Part shown: piece after piece, positions 34,403 to 42,739 of the stretch | Position numbering within the stretch: position 1 is the first letter of the stretch | Layout of the letters: each line of letters begins with the position of its first letter | Assembly (NCBI RefSeq): GCF_900996235.1 | Contig: NZ_CAAJGM010000230.1 | Location: forward strand, 248,001-312,000 | DNA from: Paraburkholderia sp. BCC1885 | Lineage (GTDB): Bacteria > Pseudomonadota > Gammaproteobacteria > Burkholderiales > Burkholderiaceae | DNA: 64,000 bases | Direction of reading: 5' to 3' | Position numbers and translations under genes: made by a program | Notes under the pieces: model-generated | Databases searched by the model: none | What the model was told of the DNA's origin: nothing | The model's input: the letters and a program-made list of their open reading frames with translations, nothing else

Positions 34403-35572
34403 GCTCAAGGCGCGCATCGCTGTTTCCAGGCCGGCAAGCGTGAGAGGATACATCCGATGCCCGAGCACTTCGCGGATCACCGAGACCGATTGCCGGTATT
34501 CCCATAGCCCTTCGGGCTCGGGATTGAGCCACGCGTGCCGCGGGAAGTGGTCCGCGAGACGCCGCAGCCACACCGCGCCCGCCTCGGGATTGTTGTATTC
34601 CACCGAGCCGCCCGGCTGCAGCACTTCGTAGGGACTCATGGTGGCGTCGCCGACGAAGATCAGCTTGTATTCCGGCGTAAACTTGTGCAGCACATCCCAC
34701 GTGGGCATGCGTTCCGCATGACGGCGCCGGTTGTTCTTCCACAGGAAGTCGTACACGCAGTTGTGGAAGTAGTAGAACTCGAGATGCTTGAATTCGGCCT
34801 TGGCGGCCGAGAACAGCTCTTCGGTGCGTTTGATGTGGTCGTCCATCGAGCCGCCCACGTCGAGCAGCATCAGCACTTTCACGTTGTTGTGCCGCTCGGG
34901 CACCATCTTCAGATCGAGCCAGCCGGCGTTGGCCGCGGTGCTGCGGATCGTGTCGGGCAGGTCGAGCTCGTCGGCGGCGCCTTCGCGCGCGAAGCGGCGC
35001 AGCCGCCGCAGCGCCACCTTGATGTTGCGCGTGCCGATTTCCACCTGGTCGTCGTAGTCGCGATAGGCGCGTGCTTCCCACACCTTCACACCGGTGCGGT
35101 TGCCGCCGGCCTCGCCGCCAATGCGGATGCCCTCCGGGTTATAGCCGCCGTTGCCGAAGGGCGAGGTGCCGCCCGTGCCGATCCAGCGGTTGCCGCCTTC
35201 ATGGCGGTCCTTCTGTTCGTCGAACAGTTCCTTGAGGCGCTCCATCAGCTTGTCGAGGCCGCCCATTGCTTCGATCTGCGCTTTTTCTTCCGGCGACAAA
35301 TCGCGCTGCAATTTTTTCTTCAGCCAGTCGAGCGGTACGTCGAGCGCGAGATCGGACCTGGCGGCCACGCCATTGAAATACGCGCCGAAAGCCTGGTCGA
35401 ACTTGTCGAAATACTGCTCGTCTTTCACCAGCGTGAGACGGGCGAGGTAGTAGAACTCGTCGAGCGACGGCGCGATCACGCTCGCTTTCAGCGCTTCGAG
35501 CAGCGTCAGGTACTCCTTCACGGAGACGGGCAACTTCGCCGCGCGCAACGAATAAAAGAAGTCGATCAGCAT
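34397..35572 (-). CDS. VWA-domain protein, CoxE-like
   Basis: A 391-residue protein: an N-terminal helical CoxE-like region (LIDFFYSLRAAKLPVSVKEYLTLLEALK) and a C-terminal von Willebrand A domain. The MIDAS motif reads LLDVGGSMD (238-244), DxGxS rather than the canonical DxSxS. A Gly-rich loop at about 130-160 (TGGTSPFGNGGYNP) is conserved in this group. Proteins of this kind act with MoxR-type AAA ATPases to mature metalloenzymes or envelope complexes. The MoxR gene is 112 bases upstream in the same direction. GAGGAA precedes the ATG. Confidence 0.92.
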   Translation of the reverse strand: MLIDFFYSLRAAKLPVSVKEYLTLLEALKASVIAPSLDEFYYLARLTLVKDEQYFDKFDQAFGAYFNGVAARSDLALDVPLDWLKKKLQRDLSPEEKAQIEAMGGLDKLMERLKELFDEQKDRHEGGNRWIGTGGTSPFGNGGYNPEGIRIGGEAGGNRTGVKVWEARAYRDYDDQVEIGTRNIKVALRRLRRFAREGAADELDLPDTIRSTAANAGWLDLKMVPERHNNVKVLMLLDVGGSMDDHIKRTEELFSAAKAEFKHLEFYYFHNCVYDFLWKNNRRRHAERMPTWDVLHKFTPEYKLIFVGDATMSPYEVLQPGGSVEYNNPEAGAVWLRRLADHFPRHAWLNPEPEGLWEYRQSVSVIREVLGHRMYPLTLAGLETAMRALSK

Positions 35573-35684
35573 GCGGGTTCCTCAACTCTACTTAAGCGCA
35601 CCCGGCGCATTCAGCGTATCTGACGCAGTGGCCGGCGCGCTTGCGTATGGCGAGTGCTTCGTCACCGAGACGCGCGCACTCCGT

Positions 35685-36527
<843 letters not shown>

Positions 36528-36830
36528 GGCGAGACGCTCGTTCGGGGAAAAATTCCAGTATAAGTCAGAAGCCCTGTTGGGCTGAATCGCGCTGGCGTAT
36601 GGTGTCATCCGCACCGGCTGGCGGGGCGCGGTCCGGTGGGCGGGCAGCGCGCCATGGCCGGCGGCGAGCGGGGAGGCGCACCGGGCCGCGCCTCCCGCCC
36701 GGTGGACGCCCGCAATAGCGTCGCGGTACAATTAGCCCGATTTTTTTGGCCTGCGTGGTAACCCTAGAAGAAGAATGGTGCAGGCTGTTGCCTTTGGGCG
36801 CCCGTTTCCCCTCAAGCCAGGTTACATGCT
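36528..36830. other. Divergent promoter region, moxR-like / cytochrome c
   Basis: About 300 bases without a gene. It contains a perfect 9-bp hairpin (GGGAGGCGC 36671-36679, GCGCCTCCC 36688-36696) and the rightward promoter candidate at 36703-36732. Confidence 0.5.
36703..36732 (+). promoter_or_regulatory. Candidate promoter for the cytochrome c pair
   Basis: TGGACG (36703-36708) is followed by an 18-base spacer and TACAAT (36727-36732), the latter within the recurrent GGTACAAT octamer. The ATG lies about 98 bases downstream. Confidence 0.4.
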
Positions 36831-37199
36831 ATGAATAAATTCGTCGGCAAACACGTTGTAATCGCTGCGCTGTCGGTGCTAGCGGGCTACGCGGCCAGTG
36901 CCCAGGCAGCGGATGTCGTCGGCAACGCCAAGGCAGGCCAGGGCAAGGTTTCAATGTGTATTGGCTGTCACGGCATTCCCGAATACCGCACGGCCTACCC
37001 CGAGGTCTACCGGGTGCCGGTGCTGGGCGGTCAGAATCAGGCGTATCTCGAGAACGCGTTGCACGAATACAAGAAGGGCGACCGTCACTTCGAGACGATG
37101 CACGCCATTACCGCTTCGCTGTCCGATCAGGACATTGCCGACATTGCGGCGTACTACGCGGCGCAGACCCCCGCTTCGAAAAGCAATCCCGATAAGTAA
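36831..37199 (+). CDS. Monoheme c-type cytochrome (c4-half-like), first of a pair
   Basis: A 122-residue periplasmic class I cytochrome c. A Sec signal (cleavage after AASAQA, about residue 26) is followed by the heme motif CIGCH (Cys43, Cys46, His47), VPVLGGQNQAYLENALHEYKKGDR, a likely axial Met in FETMHAI, and LSDQDIADIAAYYAAQ. The pattern is that of one half of a diheme cytochrome c4. It is followed 53 bases later by a second cytochrome of the same build. Likely an electron shuttle to a terminal oxidase. Confidence 0.92.
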   Translation: MNKFVGKHVVIAALSVLAGYAASAQAADVVGNAKAGQGKVSMCIGCHGIPEYRTAYPEVYRVPVLGGQNQAYLENALHEYKKGDRHFETMHAITASLSDQDIADIAAYYAAQTPASKSNPDK

Positions 37200-37252
37200 A
37201 TCGGCTGCGGTCATCCATCCAGTCTTATTACTTTCGCGGGACAGGAGAATTC

Positions 37253-37633
37253 ATGAAGAAGCCTCAACTGGCACTCCATACGATGTTCAAGGCTGTCTGC
37301 GCAGCGGCGGCATGTCTCGGTCTGGCCGCAAACGTGGCGCATGCCGCCGATGCCGGCAACGGCAAGGTGCTGGCCGACGCGCACAACTGCGCGGCCTGCC
37401 ACGGCGTCAACCTCAACAAGCCGGTGAGCCCGGAATATCCGAAGCTCGCGGGCCAGCATGCCGATTACATCTATTGGGCGCTGCGCCAGTATCAGATGGG
37501 CAACGGCAACCCGCACTTCGGCCGCAACAACGCGATCATGCAGGCGCAGGTGCAAAGCCTCTCGCAGGGCGATATGAAGGACATCGCCGCGTATGTCGAG
37601 TCGCTGAGCGGCGACCTGGTGCAGAAGAAATAA
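37253..37633 (+). CDS. Monoheme c-type cytochrome (c4-half-like), second of a pair
   Basis: A 126-residue periplasmic cytochrome c: signal peptide ending in NVAHA, heme motif CAACH (Cys46, Cys49, His50), YPKLAGQHADYIYWALRQYQMGN, and a likely axial Met in NNAIMQAQV followed by LSQGDMKDIAAYVESL. The motifs parallel the preceding gene and together resemble the two domains of cytochrome c4 on separate chains. AGGAGA lies upstream of the ATG. A strong terminator follows. Confidence 0.92.
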   Translation: MKKPQLALHTMFKAVCAAAACLGLAANVAHAADAGNGKVLADAHNCAACHGVNLNKPVSPEYPKLAGQHADYIYWALRQYQMGNGNPHFGRNNAIMQAQVQSLSQGDMKDIAAYVESLSGDLVQKK

Positions 37634-37683
37634 GCGCCGCGCCCAAGCCGCGTGGCACGTCGCTTTAGGCGGCGTCGATATGC

Positions 37684-37713
37684 AAACACCCCGCCTTGGC
37701 GGGGTGTTTCGTT
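37684..37713 (+). terminator. Rho-independent terminator after the cytochrome pair
   Basis: AAACACCCCGCC (37684-37695) pairs perfectly with GGCGGGGTGTTT (37698-37709), followed by CGTTTT. The symmetry allows termination in the opposite direction too, for the leftward DUF1841 gene. Confidence 0.88.
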
Positions 37714-37765
37714 TTGGGGTGAACCCTGATGCGTGACGCTGACGCCGCGCTGAGCGGACGGCGCG

Positions 37766-38200
37766 TCAATCGCGTGAGGCGCGCCGTTCGATGCGTTGCA
37801 GATACGCGTCGGTGTCCGGCGGCGTGCCGGTGCGTTGTGCTTCCCACAGGGTTTCCCCGAGGCACTCCATGATGGCGTGCTGCGCGTCGTGCGGCGAGCC
37901 GAGGCGGGCGGCCAGGCGCTCGTGGGCCGCGCGAATGCCGGGCGGCTGGTCGATCGACAGTTGCTCGCTGATCGCCAGATGCATCGACAGATGCAGGAAC
38001 GGGTTGGTCTGGCCGCGTTCGGGCGAGTAGTCCTGCGCGGACGCGGCCTCGGTGTTGGCCAGTTCGCCATGATATTCGGGGTGCTCGACGATCCAGTCGG
38101 CGGCGATGGCCTCCAGCGGTGTCAGGATCGTGCCCTCGTGCTGCTTGCGCCAGGTCTCGGTGAAAAAACTTCGGACTTCGTCGCGGCTGGGATTGAACAT
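37766..38200 (-). CDS. DUF1841 family protein
   Basis: A 144-residue protein matching DUF1841, common in beta- and gammaproteobacteria. It begins MFNPSRDEVRSFFTETWRKQ and contains NPFLHLSMHLAISEQLSIDQPPGIR and HDAQHAIMECLGETLWEAQR. The conserved His residues (HLSMHL, HDAQHAIMECL) suggest a metal-binding helical fold, but no activity is established. The start at 38200 matches the family; the upstream frame to 38302 does not. It lies downstream of nth beyond a heptamer repeat array. Confidence 0.88.
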   Translation of the reverse strand: MFNPSRDEVRSFFTETWRKQHEGTILTPLEAIAADWIVEHPEYHGELANTEAASAQDYSPERGQTNPFLHLSMHLAISEQLSIDQPPGIRAAHERLAARLGSPHDAQHAIMECLGETLWEAQRTGTPPDTDAYLQRIERRASRD

Positions 38201-38369
38201 CGTGCAGTGGAAGCAGTGTTGGATGGTGCGAAAACGTGCGCGCGTGCGGGAAGCAGCGAGGTATTCAACGATGCCAAGGGCAAACCCTGGGCGCGACGAC
38301 AAGCGATTATTTTACGCCGGGGGGCGAGGCCTTGCCGACGCGCGGCATAAGGGAGGTCCGCTGCGAGCC

Positions 38370-38446
38370 GCACGGAGCACGGAGCACGGAGCACGGAGCA
38401 CACGGCACACGGCACACGGCACACGGCACACGGCACACGGCACACG
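38370..38446. repeat. Two-block heptamer tandem array (11 units)
   Basis: Four perfect copies of GCACGGA (38370-38397) are directly followed by seven perfect copies of GCACACG (38398-38446). The two unit types share GCAC and the same 7-base period. The array sits between nth and the DUF1841 gene, both leftward, in non-coding sequence. Confidence 0.95.
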
Positions 38447-38483
38447 GCGCTAAAGCCTTCCTGCGGGAACCCGCCTTGATAAC

Positions 38484-39128
38484 TCAAAGATCAGGCGCCG
38501 GCGTCTTCGGCCTGAACTCGCACAGCGGTTCGATCACGCAATGCCAGCATTCGGGCCGGCGCGCCTTGCACACATAACGGCCGTGCAGGATCAGCCAGTG
38601 ATGCGCATCCTGGCGGAACTCGGCGGGCGTGAATTTCTCCAGCGCCGCTTCAACCGTGCGCACGTCTTTGCCGGGCGCGAGGCCGGTTCGATTCGCAACC
38701 CGAAAGATATGCGTGTCGACCGCGATGGTGGGATGCCCGAAGGCCGTGTTCAGCACCACGTTGGCCGTTTTGCGGCCGACCCCCGGCAGGCTTTCTAGCG
38801 CCTCGCGGTCGTCCGGCACCTCGCCGCCGTATTGATCGAGCAGGATCCGGCAGGTCGCGATGACGTTCTTCGCCTTGGTCCGATAGAGGCCGATGGTCTT
38901 GATGTAGTCGGCGACGCCTTCTTCGCCGAGCGCGAAAACCTGCTTCGGCGTATTCGCCACCGGGAACATCTTGCGCATTGCTTTGTTGACCGAAACGTCG
39001 GTGGCTTGCGCCGACAGCATCACCGCAATCAGGAGTTCGAACGGTGTGGTGTATTCGAGTTCGGTTGTCGGATGGGGGTTGAGGCTCTGAAGCGTCTCGT
39101 AGATGGCGCGGCGTTTGTTCGCGTTCAT
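38484..39128 (-). CDS. nth: Endonuclease III
   Basis: A 214-residue DNA glycosylase/AP lyase that removes oxidised pyrimidines. The helix-hairpin-helix has LPGVGRKTANVV with catalytic Lys120, catalytic Asp138 lies in VDTHIFRV, and the C-terminal [4Fe-4S] ligands are Cys187, Cys194, Cys197 and Cys203. All are at the same numbers as in the E. coli enzyme. The start at 39128 was chosen for this match. It begins 16 bases after the stop of the RnfB-like gene and is probably translated from the same mRNA. Confidence 0.96.
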   Translation of the reverse strand: MNANKRRAIYETLQSLNPHPTTELEYTTPFELLIAVMLSAQATDVSVNKAMRKMFPVANTPKQVFALGEEGVADYIKTIGLYRTKAKNVIATCRILLDQYGGEVPDDREALESLPGVGRKTANVVLNTAFGHPTIAVDTHIFRVANRTGLAPGKDVRTVEAALEKFTPAEFRQDAHHWLILHGRYVCKARRPECWHCVIEPLCEFRPKTPAPDL

Positions 39129-39144
39129 ACCGGGGCGGGAGGGG

Positions 39145-40062
39145 TCAGGGTTTGGGCGCGCGAGGCGTGGCGGGGGCTTCGGCGGCGGCTGGCTGTTGAT
39201 CGGTGGCATCGGTGGCGCCGGCGGCTGCCTCGATGCCGAGGCGCCGGCGACGTGCCTCCGCGGCATCGATCTGGGCCTGCACGTCGGCGCTCACGCGTTT
39301 CGTGTTTTGCGGACCGGCGCCTTTGGCAGCCAGTTCAGCCTTCTTTTGACGCGCGCGGTCGAGCGCGGCCTGGATGATTGCGCGTTTTTTGGCTTCGGCG
39401 TCGTCGGCGGCGGGCGCGGTGGCGGCAGGTGAGCGCGCGTCTGCGGAGGCCGCGCTCGTGTCGGTTGCGATAGCAGTAGCGGCACTCTCATGGGCCATGC
39501 CGCTACTGCTATTGGCCGCCCGCCGCGCCGCCACGCGTGCTTCCGCGGCATTGCGTTCGCGTGCGAGCCGCGCCTCGCGTCGATCGTGATGGGCGCGGGC
39601 CGCGTTCGCCTGCGCGGCGGTCCACGCTTCCCAGCCGGTCGCCGCGCCAGTGACCGGCAGCATGGCGATGCAATCCACCGGGCAGGGCGCGACGCACAGA
39701 TCGCAACCGGTGCATAGCGCCTCGATCACCGTGTGCATCTGTTTCGGAGCGCCAAGGATCGCGTCTACCGGACACGCTTGCATGCATAGCGTGCAACCGA
39801 TGCACAGGCTCTCGTCGATCACCGCCAGTGGCCGCGGCCGTTCGACGCCATTCTCCGGATTGAGCGGGATGACCGGCTTGCCGAGCAGGGCGGCCAGGCG
39901 CGCCACGCCTTCGGCGCCGCCCGGCGGGCATTGGTTGTAGTTGGCCGTGCCGGCGGCTACTGCTTCGGCGTAGGGCCGGCATGCTGCATAGCCGCACTTG
40001 GTACATTGAGTCTGGGGAAGCAGATCTTCGATGCGCTCTGCGAGTGTTCTGGAATCGGTCAC
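39145..40062 (-). CDS. rnfB: RnfB-like ferredoxin without other Rnf subunits
   Basis: About 305 residues. An N-terminal Fe-S domain (Cys20, Cys23, Cys28, Cys45; PQTQCTKCGYAACRPYAEA) is followed by two [4Fe-4S] ferredoxin motifs (Cys87/90/93/97 and Cys117/120/123/127). The N-terminal membrane anchor of E. coli RnfB is absent. An Ala/Arg/Glu-rich tail of about 170 residues, probably helical or disordered, follows. No rnfACDGE genes are adjacent, so it is more likely a stand-alone soluble electron carrier. The start is uncertain: GTG at 40062 is preferred, with GTG 40068 or ATG 40143 possible. It shares an operon with nth, which needs a [4Fe-4S] cluster. Confidence 0.85.
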   Translation of the reverse strand: MTDSRTLAERIEDLLPQTQCTKCGYAACRPYAEAVAAGTANYNQCPPGGAEGVARLAALLGKPVIPLNPENGVERPRPLAVIDESLCIGCTLCMQACPVDAILGAPKQMHTVIEALCTGCDLCVAPCPVDCIAMLPVTGAATGWEAWTAAQANAARAHHDRREARLARERNAAEARVAARRAANSSSGMAHESAATAIATDTSAASADARSPAATAPAADDAEAKKRAIIQAALDRARQKKAELAAKGAGPQNTKRVSADVQAQIDAAEARRRRLGIEAAAGATDATDQQPAAAEAPATPRAPKP

Positions 40063-40184
40063 GGTCACGACGGTGAGGCTTGCCGGCAGGCCGCTTGCGC
40101 TGCCCGGCGGCAGACGGGCGCAGCTCGGATTGGCTGGCTCCATCTGGCGTAGGGGAAATAGCACATTATCGCCGATTTCCCCGA

Positions 40185-40212
40185 TTGCGATTGCCAAACC
40201 ATGTGCCATAAT
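40185..40212 (+). promoter_or_regulatory. Candidate promoter for the TetR gene
   Basis: TTGCGA (40185-40190), a 16-base spacer and CATAAT (40207-40212). It is followed by an imperfect palindromic stretch around TCGAAGCGCTTTTTTCGA, a possible operator. Confidence 0.45.
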
Positions 40213-40343
40213 CGAAGCGCTTTTTTCGAAAGACCGCAGAAGGGTGTCCCCCAACCATGGCGCGCCCGCTAACGCTGCCGGTGCAAAGGCCAAGGAGAGG
40301 CCGGCGGCGCGATCCGGATAACGCGGCTCACGATGATGCCACC

Positions 40344-40976
40344 ATGAATCAGCCGAAAATCAAAAGAGATCCTGAAGGCACCCGGCGCCGTATTCTGCTC
40401 GCGGCCGCTGAGGAATTTGCAAATGGTGGGTTGTTCGGCGCACGCGTCGACCAGATCGCCCGCCGCGCAGAAACCAATGAACGCATGCTCTATTACTACT
40501 TCGGGAGTAAGGAGCAGCTATTCACGGCGGTGCTCGAGCACGCCTTTGGCGCGTTGAACGAGGCGGAGCGCACGCTGGAATTGAACGGCATAGCGCCGGT
40601 CGAGGCCATTACGCGTCTTGCGCATTTTGTGTGGGACTACTACCGGGATCATCCCGAGTTGTTGCGTCTCATCAACAACGAGAATCTGCACGAGGCGCGC
40701 TATATGCAGAAGTCCACGCGCATTCGGGAAATGATCTCGCCCATTGTTGCGACGCTAGGCAGCATCCTCGAGCGCGGCCAGCGCGCGGGACTGTTCCGCA
40801 CCAACGTCGACCCGTTGCGCTTTTATGTCACGCTCTCGGGCATGGGCTACTACATTGTGTCGAATCGCTTCACGCTGGAGGCCACCCTCGGGCGCGATTT
40901 CAGCACGGCGTCCGAGCGCAGCGAAATCGTGCAGATGAACACCGAGTTGCTGCTCGCGTATCTGCTCAGACGCTAG
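40344..40976 (+). CDS. TetR/AcrR-family transcriptional regulator
   Basis: A 210-residue TetR-type repressor. The N-terminal helix-turn-helix reads GTRRRILLAAAEEFANGGLFGARVDQIARRAETNERMLYYYFGSKEQLF, and the all-helical C-terminal part would bind ligand and dimerise (WDYYRDHPELLRLINNENLH). It resembles the RutR-like branch. ATG 40344 was chosen over ATG 40257, whose extra 29 residues are Arg/Pro-rich. It is divergent from the rnfB-like gene and may regulate itself and that gene. Confidence 0.9.
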   Translation: MNQPKIKRDPEGTRRRILLAAAEEFANGGLFGARVDQIARRAETNERMLYYYFGSKEQLFTAVLEHAFGALNEAERTLELNGIAPVEAITRLAHFVWDYYRDHPELLRLINNENLHEARYMQKSTRIREMISPIVATLGSILERGQRAGLFRTNVDPLRFYVTLSGMGYYIVSNRFTLEATLGRDFSTASERSEIVQMNTELLLAYLLRR

Positions 40977-41280
40977 ACCCGGCTAGACCCGTTGCGTTGC
41001 GTCCGGTCGGTTAAAAGCTAAGGGCAACCAGGTATCTGACCCAGGCATTTGACGCCACGCCGCCCGATCTGGCGGCAGGAAGCGAATGATTGGAGTGCGC
41101 GCCGTGCAGATCACCCCTGCACGCGTTGCCGCTCGCCTCTGCTCGCGTCGCCTCGCTCAAACGACAACGGCCCCCGCAGGGGCCGTTGTCGTTTGAGCAT
41201 TCGAGATTCGATCCCGCTACCACCACTTGCACAACGACGACCCGTTTCGAGCCGAGCGTCGTCGTGCGAAGTGGCGTGGC
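40977..41280. other. Convergent intergenic region
   Basis: About 300 bases between the convergent TetR and phaZ genes. Apart from the hairpin at 41155-41198 nothing is recognised. Confidence 0.5.
41155..41198. terminator. 20-bp perfect hairpin between convergent genes
   Basis: Two 20-base arms (41155-41174 and 41179-41198) are exact reverse complements around a 4-base loop (CGCA). The arms begin GCTCAAACGAC and end GTCGTTTGAGC. It lies about 180 bases after the TetR stop and 82 bases from the phaZ stop, so it probably terminates or blocks read-through from both sides. It lacks a classic T-tract. Confidence 0.7.
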
Positions 41281-42558
41281 TCAGGCTTCGACTTTCTCTT
41301 TCGCGGCCTTGGGCGCCTTGTTGTGCGCGAGGATGAAGTCGCGCAATTGCGGATAAATGATGGTGCGCCAGCGACGACCGGAGAAAATGCCGTAGTGGCC
41401 GCATTTTTCCGCGGTGAAATGCTGCTTGTGTTCGGCCGGAATGCCGCTGCACAGATCCTGCGCGGCGCGGGTCTGACCGTCGCCCGAAATGTCGTCGAGC
41501 TCGCCTTCGATCGTGAAGAGGGCGGTCTTCTTGATGTCCTGCGGCCGCACGCGCTCGCCCGCCACGTCCCAGGTGCCTTCGGCCAGGCGGAATTCCTGGA
41601 AGACCACGCGGATCGTGTCGAGGTAGTAATCGGCGTCCATGTCGAGCACGGCGTTGTACTCGTCGTAGAAGCGGCGGTGGGCTTCGGCGTCTTCTTCGTC
41701 GCCGGCTAGCAGACTCTGGTAATAGTCCCAGTGCGAAGCCGCGTGGCGCTCCGGATTCATCGCCACAAAACCCGTGTGCTGCAGGAAGCCCGGGTAAACC
41801 TTGCGGCCCACGCCCGGATAGTTCGGCGGCACCGTGTAGATCACGTTGTTGTCGAACCATTCGAACGAGTGTTGCGTGGCGAGCGAATTGACCGAGGTCG
41901 GGCTCTTCCGCGCGTCGATCGGGCCGCCCATCATCGTCATGGTGCGCGGCGTTTCTTCACCGCGGCTCGCCATCAGCGAAATGGCGGCGAGCACCGGCAC
42001 GGTCGGCTGGCACACCGAGATCACGTGCAGATCCTTCGCGCCGATATGGCGGATGAATTCCTGGATGTAAGCCACGTAATCGTCGAGATGGAACTCGCCT
42101 TCCGCGAGCGGCACCATGCGCGCGTCGATCCAGTCGGTGATGTACACCTTGTGGTCTTGCAGCAGCGTGCGCACCGTGTCGCGCAACAGCGTGGCGTGGT
42201 GGCCCGACAGCGGCGCGCACACCAGCACCACCGGCTCGTCTTTCAATTGGGTAACAGCCGCGCTGTCGTCGGCGAAACGCTTGAAACGCAGCAGACGGCA
42301 AAACGGCTTTTCGACGATCGTCTGTTCGATGATCGGGATGTTATGACCATCTTTAACGATCTGGTGCAGATTGAATTCGGGCTTTTCGTAGTCTTTGCCG
42401 AGCCGGTAAAGCAATTCGTAGCCGGCGGAAAGACGGGTGGCGCCCGGAACATAGGCAAGCGGGCTGGCCGGATTCGCGAAGGACTTCGACGCGGCTTGGG
42501 CCCAGGCGGTCAGCGGGCTGAGCAGAGCCCGCTGAAATTCGTGCAGTTGATAGAGCAT
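41281..42558 (-). CDS. phaZ: Intracellular poly(3-hydroxybutyrate) depolymerase
   Basis: A 425-residue intracellular PHB depolymerase that mobilises storage polymer granules. The nucleophile is a cysteine, Cys183 in SVCQPTVPVLA; the acid is Asp355 in EGELDDISG and the base is His388 in KCGHYGIFSGRRW. These positions match those reported for Ralstonia eutropha PhaZ1. There is no signal peptide, as expected. GGAG precedes the ATG. A PhaR-like palindrome lies upstream. No phaC, phaA or phaB is in the window. Confidence 0.95.
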   Translation of the reverse strand: MLYQLHEFQRALLSPLTAWAQAASKSFANPASPLAYVPGATRLSAGYELLYRLGKDYEKPEFNLHQIVKDGHNIPIIEQTIVEKPFCRLLRFKRFADDSAAVTQLKDEPVVLVCAPLSGHHATLLRDTVRTLLQDHKVYITDWIDARMVPLAEGEFHLDDYVAYIQEFIRHIGAKDLHVISVCQPTVPVLAAISLMASRGEETPRTMTMMGGPIDARKSPTSVNSLATQHSFEWFDNNVIYTVPPNYPGVGRKVYPGFLQHTGFVAMNPERHAASHWDYYQSLLAGDEEDAEAHRRFYDEYNAVLDMDADYYLDTIRVVFQEFRLAEGTWDVAGERVRPQDIKKTALFTIEGELDDISGDGQTRAAQDLCSGIPAEHKQHFTAEKCGHYGIFSGRRWRTIIYPQLRDFILAHNKAPKAAKEKVEA

Positions 42559-42689
42559 GGGTGCTCCGGCGTTGGGGCGATTCGCATGGGGCTGCGCAAA
42601 AACGCGTATCGCGTTGTGGCGGCCGTTGTGGTTGTAGGCGCTTGATTATCGGCCAAGAGTCTCAGTTGATGATATCGGACAAAGGGGAT

Positions 42690-42705
42690 TTGTGCAATGC
42701 AGCAA
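42690..42705. promoter_or_regulatory. Candidate PhaR-type operator upstream of phaZ
   Basis: TTGTGCAATGCAGCAA is an imperfect palindrome of TGCA/GCA elements, about 130-145 bases upstream of the phaZ start. PhaR repressors of PHA genes bind TGC/GCA-rich palindromes; assignment here rests on resemblance and location only. Confidence 0.35.
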
Positions 42706-42739
42706 CCTGAGGCCTCCCGGCAGCTAAAACGTCATTAAA

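Noticed and set aside
38370..38446. Possible CRISPR array
   Set aside because: Units are contiguous heptamers without spacers; no cas genes anywhere in the window.
39145..40062. Complete Rnf electron-transport complex
   Set aside because: Only the RnfB-like gene is present and it lacks the membrane anchor; neighbours are nth and a TetR regulator.
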